Below, one piece after another: positions 8,688-16,234 of a DNA stretch of 64,000 nt (position 1 is the stretch's first letter; the number at the start of each line of letters is the position of its first letter). The translations under genes and the position numbers were made by a program. The DNA lies in the NCBI RefSeq assembly GCF_022790535.1, contig NZ_LOHG01000013.1, forward strand, positions 59,960 through 123,959, read 5' to 3'. Origin of the DNA: Pseudomonas maioricensis (lineage in GTDB: Bacteria > Pseudomonadota > Gammaproteobacteria > Pseudomonadales > Pseudomonadaceae). Under the pieces are notes generated by a model. It had not been told where the DNA came from and made no database searches. It saw only the letters and a program-made list of their open reading frames with translations.

Positions 8688-9695
8688 ATGCAAGTAGTGC
8701 GTAGCTGGGCTCGATATGCTCCGGTGGTCGGCCTGGTTGGCATTCTTGGATCTGTTCAAGAAGCATTCGCTGGCGATTACGAAGGTTCGCCGCAAGTGGC
8801 TGAGTTTGTCGGTCAGATGACCCGCGACTATGGGTTTGCCGGTGAGCAATTGATCGACGTATTCCGTGAGGTCGAGCGCAAGCAAGCCATTCTGGATGCG
8901 ATTTCCCGTCCGGCCGAGCGGGTCAAACAGTGGAAAGACTATCGCCCGATGTTCATCACCGACGCGCGGATTGCGCGGGGTGTGGATTTCTGGCGTCAGC
9001 ACGAGGCCGCGTTGGCTCGTGCCGAGCAGGAGTACGGCGTCCCGGCTCAGGTGATCGTATCGATTATCGGCGTCGAGACCTTCTTCGGGCGCAACACGGG
9101 TAATTACCGTGTGATTGACGCTCTGTCGACGCTTGGCTTTGACTATCCTCCTCGCTCTGAATTCTTCCGCAAGGAGCTGCGTGAGTTCCTGTTGCTGGCC
9201 CGTGAAGAGCAGGTTGATCCGCTGACGCTCAAGGGGTCTTATGCCGGTGCGATGGGCTTGCCGCAGTTTATGCCAAGTAGCTTCCGCGCCTATGCGGTGG
9301 ATTTCGACGGTGATGGGCACATTAATATCTGGACCGATCCGGATGATGCCATCGGCAGTGTGGCCAGTTACTTCAAGCAGCATGGCTGGGTCGCTGGCGA
9401 ACAGGTGGTCAGCCTTGCAAGCGTGCGCGGGGATCGCGTTGATGAAGGACTGACACCGGGCATTGATCCGGTAAAGACCGTCGGGGAGTTGCGAGCCTTG
9501 GGGTGGTCGAGTCATGATGCGCTGCGCGACGACCTGCCAGTGACCGCATTCAAGCTGGAAGGCGAAAGTGGGCCTGAATACTGGATGGGTTTGAAGAATT
9601 TTTATGCAATCACTCGCTATAACCGCAGTGTGATGTACGCCATGAGTGTGCATCAGCTGTCTGAATTATTGGTTCAAGCTCGGGGCGTCAAGTAA
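8688..9695 (+). CDS. Lytic murein transglycosylase, MltB/SltB1 family
   Basis: Cuts the MurNAc-GlcNAc bond of peptidoglycan, leaving 1,6-anhydro ends. The 335-residue protein starts at ATG 8688 after the ribosome site AAGGTGAAG. It has a signal peptide (VVGLVGILGSVQEAFA) with no lipobox cysteine, so it is probably periplasmic and soluble like P. aeruginosa SltB1 rather than a lipoprotein like E. coli MltB. The catalytic Glu sits in IIGVETFFGRNTGNY, and GAMGLPQFMPSS and DFDGDGHINIW are family motifs. Its stop overlaps the rlpA start by one base. A second MltB-family paralogue is at 14418. Confidence 0.93.
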   Translation: MQVVRSWARYAPVVGLVGILGSVQEAFAGDYEGSPQVAEFVGQMTRDYGFAGEQLIDVFREVERKQAILDAISRPAERVKQWKDYRPMFITDARIARGVDFWRQHEAALARAEQEYGVPAQVIVSIIGVETFFGRNTGNYRVIDALSTLGFDYPPRSEFFRKELREFLLLAREEQVDPLTLKGSYAGAMGLPQFMPSSFRAYAVDFDGDGHINIWTDPDDAIGSVASYFKQHGWVAGEQVVSLASVRGDRVDEGLTPGIDPVKTVGELRALGWSSHDALRDDLPVTAFKLEGESGPEYWMGLKNFYAITRYNRSVMYAMSVHQLSELLVQARGVK

Positions 9696-10702
9696 TGCGG
9701 GCATTGCCGATGGTTACATCTTTGAAGTTGATGGCGTTGGCTTCGCTGTCATTGCTGGTGGTCAGCTGTTCGTCCCCGAGTCGTCCTGTACAGAAGGGCA
9801 CGGCGGGTATCTCTTCGCCACCGGGCCTGGACATCAACCGCGCGCATAAAGATGGCGCGCCCTGGTGGGACGTGGATATCTCGCGTATCCCTGATGCGAC
9901 GCCAAGCCTGCACACCGGTCCGTACAAGGCCAACCCGTACACCGTGCTGGGCAAGACTTACTTTCCTATCCAAGACTCCAGAAACTATGTCGCGTCAGGC
10001 ACTGCATCCTGGTACGGCACCAAGTTCCATGGCCAGAACACCGCCAATGGCGAGGTTTATGACCTGTATGGCATGAGCGCGGCGCACAAGACGTTGCCGC
10101 TGCCCAGCTATGTAAAAGTGACCAACCTGGACAACAATCGTACGGTGATTTTGCGCGTCAACGACCGTGGACCGTTCTATTCGGACCGGATCATTGACTT
10201 GTCTTATGCCGCCGCCAAAAAGCTCGGTTATGCCGAAAGCGGTACCGCGCGGGTCAAGGTTGAAGGGATCGACCCGCAGGTATGGCTAGCCCAGAATGGA
10301 CGTCCTGCGCCGTTGCTGCCGAATCAGCCACAGGCGATACCGCAACCTGCGGCCCCCGCTTTGGTCGCATCTGCCGGCACCATCGAGCAGTACACGCCAC
10401 CGCCGCAACAGCACGCTGCGCCTGCGGTGCCGTTTGACGCAAAAAAAAACGCTTCCGTACCAGTCTCTGGGCTGTATCTCCAGGTGGGCGCGTTCGCCAA
10501 CCCGGACGCTGCGGAGCTCCTGAGGTCGAAGTTGAGCGGGATGGTTCGGGCACCGGTTTTCGTGAGTTCGATAGCCCGCAATCAACAGACACTCTATCGA
10601 GTTCGAATGGGGCCGATCGAGACGCAGGGTGAAGCCCAGCAAATGCAAAACAGCGTAAGGTCAGCCAATCTGGGCCAGCCTAGCGTCGTGACACTGGATT
10701 AA
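9695..10702 (+). CDS. rlpA: Septal ring lytic transglycosylase RlpA
   Basis: Lipoprotein that in P. aeruginosa cleaves denuded glycan strands at the division septum. The 335 residues contain a signal peptide with lipobox LVVSC, a double-psi beta-barrel domain (about 90-190, with ASGTASWYGTKFHGQNTANG and RVNDRGPFYSDRIIDLSYAA), a Pro/Ala-rich linker, and a C-terminal SPOR domain (about 260-335, LYLQVGAFANPDAAELL) that targets denuded septal peptidoglycan. The ATG overlaps the stop of the preceding transglycosylase by one base, so translation is probably coupled. Confidence 0.95.
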   Translation: MRALPMVTSLKLMALASLSLLVVSCSSPSRPVQKGTAGISSPPGLDINRAHKDGAPWWDVDISRIPDATPSLHTGPYKANPYTVLGKTYFPIQDSRNYVASGTASWYGTKFHGQNTANGEVYDLYGMSAAHKTLPLPSYVKVTNLDNNRTVILRVNDRGPFYSDRIIDLSYAAAKKLGYAESGTARVKVEGIDPQVWLAQNGRPAPLLPNQPQAIPQPAAPALVASAGTIEQYTPPPQQHAAPAVPFDAKKNASVPVSGLYLQVGAFANPDAAELLRSKLSGMVRAPVFVSSIARNQQTLYRVRMGPIETQGEAQQMQNSVRSANLGQPSVVTLD

Positions 10703-10745
10703 TAGCCGTTCACGTCCGGCAGCGATGTCGGGACGGATCGGTTTG

Positions 10746-10795
10746 CAGTTGCCTGCCAGACACATTGCCATCAGAGCAAGTCGCGCAGGCAACTG
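10746..10795. repeat. Inverted repeat between rlpA and dacC
   Basis: Perfect 10-base arms CAGTTGCCTG (10746-10755) and CAGGCAACTG (10786-10795) with a 30-base loop. A further imperfect hairpin, CATGAGCCTGTT with AACAGG...GGCTCATG, follows at about 10798-10829. The 239-base gap holds no gene that I can see. It may form RNA structure at the end of rlpA or in the dacC leader; it has no T tract, so it is not a canonical terminator. Confidence 0.5.
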
Positions 10796-10941
10796 TCCAT
10801 GAGCCTGTTTGTCGAACAGGCGGCTCATGGGCCAGGATTAGAGCCTGGCACCGCCGGTCGTTGGCAGCGGCACCGCTTCCATCGGCCCGATAAGCTTTGC
10901 CCGCGAGGGCATGTTTGCCCATTAGCAATTTCGAGAGACGG

Positions 10942-12102
10942 ATGAACATCACCACCTTTGCAAAACGCTTGTGCCTGCTTGTACCGCTGATCATCACTCC
11001 GGCTGCCTGGGCGGCCGAGCAGATGACGCCTTCCGCACCGCAACTGGCCGCCAAGGCCTACGTGCTGATGGACGCCAGCAGCGGTAACGTTCTGGTCGAG
11101 AACAATGGCGACCAGCGCCTGGCGCCTGCAAGCCTGACCAAACTGATGACCGCCTACATCGCGACTCTGGAAATCCGTCGTGGTCAGATTGGTGAGAACG
11201 ACCCTGTGACCGTCAGCGAAAACGCCTGGCGCACCGGTGGTTCGCGGATGTTCATCAAAGTCGGCAGCCAGGTAACCGTCAGTGACCTGCTGCACGGGAT
11301 CATCATCCAGTCGGGTAACGACGCCAGCGTAGCGCTCTCCGAGCACATCGCAGGCAGCGAAGACGCGTTCGCCGACATGATGAACAAGACTGCCGCTGAT
11401 CTGGGCATGACCAACAGTCACTTCATGAACCCGACAGGCCTGCCAAACCCGGAGCATTACTCTTCTGCTCACGACATGGCGATTCTGGCACGCGCGATCA
11501 TTCATGAAGACCCGGCTCACTACGCGATCTATTCGCAGAAAGAGTTCTTCTGGAACAACATCAAGCAGCCAAACCGCAACCTGCTGCTGTGGCGCGACAA
11601 GACAGTCGATGGCCTGAAAACCGGCCACACTGACGAAGCGGGCTATTGCATGGTTTCGTCTGCCGTTCGCGACGGCATGCGTCTGATCGCAGTAGTATTC
11701 GGTACTGCGAGCGAGCAGGCCCGTGCTGCCGAAACGCAGAAGTTGCTGACCTACGGTTTCCGTTTCTTCGAAACCCAGAACTTCTACCAGAAGGGCACCG
11801 AGCTGGCTCAGGCCACTGTCTGGAAAGGTACCGAGCGCCAAGTCAAAGCCGGCCTGGCCGAAGACCTGAGCATGACCATGCCAAAAGGCGAGATGAAGAA
11901 GCTGACCGCCAGCATGACCATGAACCCGCAGTTGGTTGCGCCAATCGCCAAGGGCGATGTGATCGGCAAGGTTGAAGTGAAAATGGAAGACAAAGTCGTC
12001 CACACTGCCAATCTGATTGCCCTCGACGCTGTTGAGGAAGGTGGCATCTTCCGCCGCGTGTGGGATAGCATTCGTCTGTTCTTCTACGGCTTGTTCAACT
12101 GA
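10942..12102 (+). CDS. dacC: D-alanyl-D-alanine carboxypeptidase (PBP5/6 type)
   Basis: Periplasmic enzyme that trims the terminal D-Ala from peptidoglycan pentapeptides. The 386-residue protein starts at ATG 10942 after a GAGAGACGG ribosome site and has a cleavable signal peptide ending AWAAEQ. The three active-site motifs are SLTK (in APASLTKLMTAY), SGN (in IQSGNDASVA) and KTG (in GLKTGHTDEAGY). A beta-rich C-terminal domain ends in an amphipathic helix (FRRVWDSIRLFFYGLFN), the usual membrane anchor. Although called dacA in some genomes, the Pseudomonas name for this locus is dacC. Confidence 0.95.
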   Translation: MNITTFAKRLCLLVPLIITPAAWAAEQMTPSAPQLAAKAYVLMDASSGNVLVENNGDQRLAPASLTKLMTAYIATLEIRRGQIGENDPVTVSENAWRTGGSRMFIKVGSQVTVSDLLHGIIIQSGNDASVALSEHIAGSEDAFADMMNKTAADLGMTNSHFMNPTGLPNPEHYSSAHDMAILARAIIHEDPAHYAIYSQKEFFWNNIKQPNRNLLLWRDKTVDGLKTGHTDEAGYCMVSSAVRDGMRLIAVVFGTASEQARAAETQKLLTYGFRFFETQNFYQKGTELAQATVWKGTERQVKAGLAEDLSMTMPKGEMKKLTASMTMNPQLVAPIAKGDVIGKVEVKMEDKVVHTANLIALDAVEEGGIFRRVWDSIRLFFYGLFN

Positions 12103-12125
12103 TAACAGTACAACGCTGACCATGA

Positions 12126-12157
12126 CGCGCCCGCTCATACCCTGAGTGGGCGCGTTT
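12126..12157 (+). terminator. Intrinsic terminator after dacC
   Basis: Stem CGCGCCCGCTCA / TGAGTGGGCGCG (12 pairs with one G-U) around a 5-base loop, followed by TTT and a pyrimidine-rich run. The T tract is short, so some read-through into the YbeD gene is possible. Confidence 0.65.
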
Positions 12158-12189
12158 CCGTCTTCACGGCTTGTGAGACCTTTACTGCC

Positions 12190-12465
12190 ATGACAGATTC
12201 CGACGTCAAGTCGCACAAAATCGAATTTCCCTGCGATGACTATCCGATCAAAGTGATCGGTGACACAGGTGTGGGGTTCAAAGACAGCGTGATCGAGATA
12301 CTGGCCAAATACGCCAAGATCGAGATATCCACGCTCGCCGAGCGCCAAAGCAGCAACGGTAAGTACACGACTATCCAGTTGCACATCGTTGCGACCGGCG
12401 AAGACCAATTGCGTGACATCAATAGCGCACTGCGCGCTACGGGTCGCGTGCACATGGTGCTTTGA
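12190..12465 (+). CDS. YbeD/DUF493 family protein
   Basis: A 91-residue cytoplasmic protein of the YbeD (DUF493) family, which has an ACT-like alpha/beta fold and no firmly established role. Typical features are IEFPCDDYPIKVIGDTG near the start and the C-terminal DQLRDINSALRATGRVHMVL. The gene sits between dacC and lipB, as in E. coli and P. aeruginosa, and overlaps the lipB start by one base (TGATG). The conserved linkage with lipB suggests, but does not prove, a connection to lipoate metabolism. Confidence 0.93.
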   Translation: MTDSDVKSHKIEFPCDDYPIKVIGDTGVGFKDSVIEILAKYAKIEISTLAERQSSNGKYTTIQLHIVATGEDQLRDINSALRATGRVHMVL

Positions 12466-13112
12466 TGGTCGCAATGCTGGGCGTTCGCGAGCTGGGTCAG
12501 GTCGATTACGAGCAGGCCTGGCATGCGATGCAGCGCTTTACCGATCAACGCGGTAAAGACACTCAGGACGAGATCTGGTTGGTGCAGCACGCGCCGGTTT
12601 TCACTCAGGGACAGTCCGGCAAGCCCGAACATTTGCTGCTTCCGGGTAATATTCCGGTGGTACAGGTCGATCGTGGCGGCCAAGTGACCTATCATGGGCC
12701 CGGCCAATTGGTGGTCTATCTGATGCTTGATGTCAGACGCCTTGGTTTCGGTGTGCGTGATCTGGTAACCCGGATCGAAAATAGCCTGATCGACCTGTTG
12801 GCCAGTTACGGTGTAATGGCTGCGGCAAAGGCTGACGCACCGGGTGTTTATGTCGAAGGAGCGAAGATCGCGTCCCTGGGATTGCGAATTCGCCAAGGTT
12901 GTTCATTCCACGGTCTGGCGCTTAACGTCGACATGGATCTTGAGCCCTTTCGACGGATTAATCCCTGTGGATACGCAGGGCTGGCAATGACCCAGCTGTG
13001 CGATCATGCAGGCCCGATTGAATTTGCCGAGGTAAGTGCCCGGCTGCGCGCGCAGCTCGTCAAACACCTCGACTATGCTGAGCAGACGACCCTAACGGGC
13101 GGAATCGACTGA
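12465..13112 (+). CDS. lipB: Octanoyltransferase LipB
   Basis: Moves octanoyl groups from octanoyl-ACP to the lipoyl domains of 2-oxoacid dehydrogenases and GcvH, the first step of lipoate synthesis. The 215-residue protein carries the family signature RGGQVTYHGPGQLVVYLMLD, the catalytic Lys in GAKIASLGLRI and the catalytic Cys in NPCGYAGLAMTQL. ATG 12465 overlaps the stop of the YbeD gene; a TTG just upstream is the alternative. lipA follows after 2 bases, so the two lipoate genes form an operon. Confidence 0.96.
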   Translation: MVAMLGVRELGQVDYEQAWHAMQRFTDQRGKDTQDEIWLVQHAPVFTQGQSGKPEHLLLPGNIPVVQVDRGGQVTYHGPGQLVVYLMLDVRRLGFGVRDLVTRIENSLIDLLASYGVMAAAKADAPGVYVEGAKIASLGLRIRQGCSFHGLALNVDMDLEPFRRINPCGYAGLAMTQLCDHAGPIEFAEVSARLRAQLVKHLDYAEQTTLTGGID

Positions 13113-13114
13113 TT

Positions 13115-14137
13115 ATGACTACTGCGACTGAAACTGCCGTGCAAACCTTGATCCCAACCGTCGACGTTTCCGAGCGTGCACCTCGCCCTAAAGTTGAGGC
13201 TGGCGTGAAGCTGCGTGGCGCGGAGAAAGTTGCGCGTATCCCGGTGAAGATCATTCCGACTGTCGATCTGCCGAAAAAGCCTGACTGGATCCGCGTTCGT
13301 ATTCCGGTTTCCCCTGAGGTTGATCGCGTCAAACAACTGCTGCGCAAGCACAAGCTGCACAGCGTTTGCGAAGAGGCTTCCTGCCCGAACCTGGGTGAGT
13401 GCTTCTCCGGTGGTACTGCGACCTTCATGATCATGGGCGATATCTGCACCCGTCGCTGCCCGTTCTGCGATGTAGGCCATGGTCGTCCAAAGGCGCTGGA
13501 CGTCAACGAGCCGACCAACCTGGCCGTTGCCATCGCCGATCTGCGCCTCAAGTATGTGGTGATCACCTCGGTTGACCGTGATGATCTTCGTGACGGCGGT
13601 GCTCAGCACTTCGCTGACTGCATCCGTGAGATCCGCAAGTTGTCGCCAAACGTACAGCTCGAAACGCTGGTTCCGGACTACCGTGGCCGTATGGACGTCG
13701 CTCTGGAAATCACTGCTGCCGAGCCACCGGATGTGTTCAACCACAACCTGGAGACCGTGCCGCGTCTGTACAAGGCTGCGCGTCCGGGCTCCGATTACCA
13801 GTGGTCGCTGACCCTGCTGCAGCGTTTCAAACAAATGGTCCCGCACGTACCGACCAAGTCCGGCCTGATGCTGGGTCTGGGCGAAACTGATGAGGAAGTC
13901 ATCGAAGTCATGCAGCGCATGCGCGAGCACGACATCGACATGCTGACCCTCGGTCAATACCTGCAACCTTCGCGCAGCCACTTGCCTGTCCAGCGCTTCG
14001 TGCACCCGGACACGTTCGCGTGGTTCGCCGAAGAAGGTTACAAGATGGGCTTCAAGAACGTTGCGTCCGGTCCGCTGGTGCGTTCTTCGTACCACGCCGA
14101 CGAGCAGGCCAAGATTGCCGTCAAGGCGATGGTCTGA
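13115..14137 (+). CDS. lipA: Lipoyl synthase LipA
   Basis: Radical-SAM enzyme that inserts two sulfurs into protein-bound octanoyl chains. It has both iron-sulfur motifs: the auxiliary-cluster cysteines in CEEASCPNLGEC and the radical-SAM CTRRCPFC; the C-terminal segment GPLVRSSYHADEQ supplies the conserved Ser. The 340-residue length is typical of pseudomonads, which carry an N-terminal extension of about 70 residues before the cysteine motifs. A strong terminator follows. Confidence 0.97.
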   Translation: MTTATETAVQTLIPTVDVSERAPRPKVEAGVKLRGAEKVARIPVKIIPTVDLPKKPDWIRVRIPVSPEVDRVKQLLRKHKLHSVCEEASCPNLGECFSGGTATFMIMGDICTRRCPFCDVGHGRPKALDVNEPTNLAVAIADLRLKYVVITSVDRDDLRDGGAQHFADCIREIRKLSPNVQLETLVPDYRGRMDVALEITAAEPPDVFNHNLETVPRLYKAARPGSDYQWSLTLLQRFKQMVPHVPTKSGLMLGLGETDEEVIEVMQRMREHDIDMLTLGQYLQPSRSHLPVQRFVHPDTFAWFAEEGYKMGFKNVASGPLVRSSYHADEQAKIAVKAMV

Positions 14138-14173
14138 CGCGTCAAGCGTTGATTGTTTGAGCTGTAAACAAGG

Positions 14174-14206
14174 CGGGCCGGATATCACTATCCGGCCCGT
14201 TTTTGT
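14174..14206 (+). terminator. Intrinsic terminator after lipA
   Basis: Perfect stem CGGGCCGGAT / ATCCGGCCCG with a 6-base loop, followed by TTTTTGTTT. This ends the proA-lipA block. Confidence 0.92.
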
Positions 14207-14309
14207 TTGGAGGATGCTTGGCTTTCGGTAGATGTGTTATTTGCTATGTATGGCCTGCAGGAGCCGTCCCCGTGTCCCTGACTCCGCGCTGTCTCGCAGC
14301 AACATTTGA

Positions 14310-14402
14310 CCTGTAGGAGCGCACGAGCACCGCGAGGCCGCGATAACGGTGCATCAGACAGGACGCCGTCGCTGCCTCGCGGTGCTCGTGAGCTCCTACA
14401 GG
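14310..14402. repeat. REPIN-type inverted repeat (GCACGAGCACCGCGAGG class)
   Basis: Arms CCTGTAGGAGCGCACGAGCA... and ...TGCTCGTGAGCTCCTACAGG flank a 30-base spacer; one arm has a small asymmetry (GCGCACGAGC against GCTCGTGAGC). It fills most of the gap between the convergent lipA and SltB3-like genes. Confidence 0.85.
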
Positions 14403-14417
14403 AGGTGTATTTTCGGC

Positions 14418-15737
14418 TTAAGGCCTGCGCAGGTTTTGCAACAACTCCTGCGTCGGATAGCCATCAGCAGGCCAGCCAAGTGCTTGCTGCGCACTGCGAA
14501 TAGCTTTGCGCGTGTTGGCGCCGATAATGCCGTCTGGGGTACCTGCGTCGTAGCCTTTGGCCGAGAGCAGGGTTTGCAGTTCCATGCGCTCAGAACGGCC
14601 TAGAGGGACGTCCCCGCGCGGCCAGCTGCCTTCGACATACCCACCGCCCTGGAAACGCCCCGACAACAGCCCGATAGCCAGGGCATACGATGATGAGTTG
14701 TTGTAGCGCAGGATCGCGCGGAAATTGTCCATCACCAGAAAGGCCGGGCCTTTATAACCTGCCGGTAACAGAAGGGCCGCCTGTTGCTGGGCCGCCGTCG
14801 GTGGCAGGGCGCTGCCGTTGGGCAGAGTCAGCCCCAGTTGCTGCCATTCAGCAAGAGTCTTGCGGGTTGACGCGTCAGCCAGTGCGTAGTCGAAACCAGA
14901 CGCGAGTTTGACTTCATAGCCCCAGGGCAGGCCGGTCTGCCAGCCAGAGCTTTGCAGATAGTGCGCCGTCGATGCGAGCGCGTCAGGCGCGCTGTTCCAG
15001 ATGTCACGGCGCCCGTCACCGTCAAAGTCAACGGCGTGAGTGTTGTAGGTCGTCGGGATGAACTGCGTCTGGCCCATGGCGCCGCCCCAGGAACCGATCA
15101 TTTGTTCCGGTGAAATATCGCCTTGCTGCAGGATTTGCAGTGCTGCCAGTAACTGGTCTTGAGCGAAGCTGCGACGCCGGCCCTCATAGGCCAGGGTGGC
15201 CAGCGAGCGGATCACTGATTGCGAACCCTGGAATTGTCCAAAGTTGCTCTCCATACCCCATACAGCTACCAACGCATTGCGGTCGACGCCGTAACGCTGT
15301 TCGATGGTTTGCAGGACCCCTGCGTACTGATTGAGCAGTGCTTGTCCCTTGCGAACCCGCGCATCCGAAATTGCGCCGTCCAGGTATTCCCACACTGGGC
15401 GGGTAAATTCGGGCTGGCTGCGATCAGCCTTGACCACCTTCATGTCTGGCGTCACGCCAGTAAACGCACGATCAAAAATGTCCGGCCTGATACCTGCCTT
15501 CAGCGCCTGGGTGCGGAAGCCAGCCTGCCAGTCGGCAAAGCTCATGGTCGGGAGGATATCGAGGTTGGCATCTACAGCAATCGCAGGGGCAGGGGAGGCC
15601 ACCGGGGTTGTGTTGACGCGGGGAAGCGGCGTGGCGTCGGCTGCTGTCGGTTTTTCCGCGCAGGCAACTAAAAGGATAAGGCTGGAGGCAGCGATCATTT
15701 GGCGCAGTTGCCAACGTCGGAAAAAACAAGAGGGCAT
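14418..15737 (-). CDS. Lytic murein transglycosylase with peptidoglycan-binding domain (SltB3-like)
   Basis: A 439-residue MltB-family enzyme. The start at 15737 (MPSCFFRRWQ) gives a signal peptide with lipobox LLVAC, so it is probably a lipoprotein. After a Thr/Ala/Pro-rich linker comes the catalytic domain (about 70-370): VAVWGMESNFGQFQGS with the catalytic Glu, GAMGQTQFIPTTYN and DFDGDGRRDIW. The last 65 residues are a PG_binding_1 domain (SERMELQTLLSAKGYDAG...DGIIGANTRKAI). This architecture matches P. aeruginosa SltB3. The next gene upstream on the same strand is arfA, 85 bases away. Confidence 0.92.
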   Translation of the reverse strand: MPSCFFRRWQLRQMIAASSLILLVACAEKPTAADATPLPRVNTTPVASPAPAIAVDANLDILPTMSFADWQAGFRTQALKAGIRPDIFDRAFTGVTPDMKVVKADRSQPEFTRPVWEYLDGAISDARVRKGQALLNQYAGVLQTIEQRYGVDRNALVAVWGMESNFGQFQGSQSVIRSLATLAYEGRRRSFAQDQLLAALQILQQGDISPEQMIGSWGGAMGQTQFIPTTYNTHAVDFDGDGRRDIWNSAPDALASTAHYLQSSGWQTGLPWGYEVKLASGFDYALADASTRKTLAEWQQLGLTLPNGSALPPTAAQQQAALLLPAGYKGPAFLVMDNFRAILRYNNSSSYALAIGLLSGRFQGGGYVEGSWPRGDVPLGRSERMELQTLLSAKGYDAGTPDGIIGANTRKAIRSAQQALGWPADGYPTQELLQNLRRP

Positions 15738-15822
15738 GCTTGGGTCCAAGGTATTACCGTTAGACGCAGACCTTAACATGCCTGCAGGCCGGAAAGGACC
15801 TCAGGGAAACAGTCGTGATGTT

Positions 15823-15990
15823 TCAAGCTGCCAGAAAGTAAGAAGCCTCCCAGCTTTTAGACTGGAAGGCTTCGCGGCGGTAGCTGCCTTTGCCTTTGCC
15901 GGGTTGTTCCTGGCGGCTGCGGAACAATGGCTGGGCGATGATGGATTTGGCCTTGTTGGGCCGCTTTGGCTTTTTCATGGAAGGCTTCAT
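15823..15990 (-). CDS. arfA: Alternative ribosome-rescue factor A
   Basis: A 55-residue basic protein on the - strand. Residues 17-40 contain IIAQPLFRSRQEQPGKGKGS, which matches the ArfA core of E. coli (ALLHDPLFRQRV...GKGKGSY), and the C terminus contains the WEAS of other ArfA proteins. ArfA recruits release factor 2 to ribosomes stalled on non-stop mRNA when trans-translation fails. ATG 15990 is used; Met5 (15978) is an alternative. A 12-pair hairpin lies inside the coding sequence at codons 40-50, as expected for a gene whose full-length product is made only in unusual conditions. The gene is too short for many annotation pipelines to call. Confidence 0.88.
   Translation of the reverse strand: MKPSMKKPKRPNKAKSIIAQPLFRSRQEQPGKGKGSYRREAFQSKSWEASYFLAA
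15842..15873 (-). promoter_or_regulatory. Hairpin inside the arfA coding sequence
   Basis: On the - strand the mRNA reads GAAGCCTTCCAG, an 8-base loop, then CTGGGAGGCTTC: 12 pairs with one G-U. It covers codons 40-50 of 55 and is followed by TTACTTT. In enterobacterial arfA an equivalent stem-loop causes RNase III cleavage or termination before the stop codon, giving a non-stop mRNA whose product is degraded while tmRNA works. The same control is inferred here. Confidence 0.75.
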
Positions 15991-16234
15991 GGCGGGTGCT
16001 CTGAGCAGGTAAATGAAAGGCGCATATCATCAGGCAGATGAAGGGCTTCTGTCTAATAGAAGCGTGCTATCACAACAGGTCCATCAGCATTTTCAAGAAG
16101 TGTGGCACTTTGCTGCCTGTTATTTATGACAGCTAGACAGTCCCTATATCGGCGCGCCTAATAACTCGCATCAGTATTAATTCAGGTTTCTGACGGTCGC
16201 TTGATCAAGCTGGATTCGAGACACGGAGGTTTAG

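Noticed and set aside
10825..12474. 549-residue open frame on the - strand opposite dacC
   Set aside because: The + strand has dacC with signal peptide and all three active-site motifs, plus the YbeD gene. The antisense frame is a by-product of GC-rich codon bias and has no recognisable motif.
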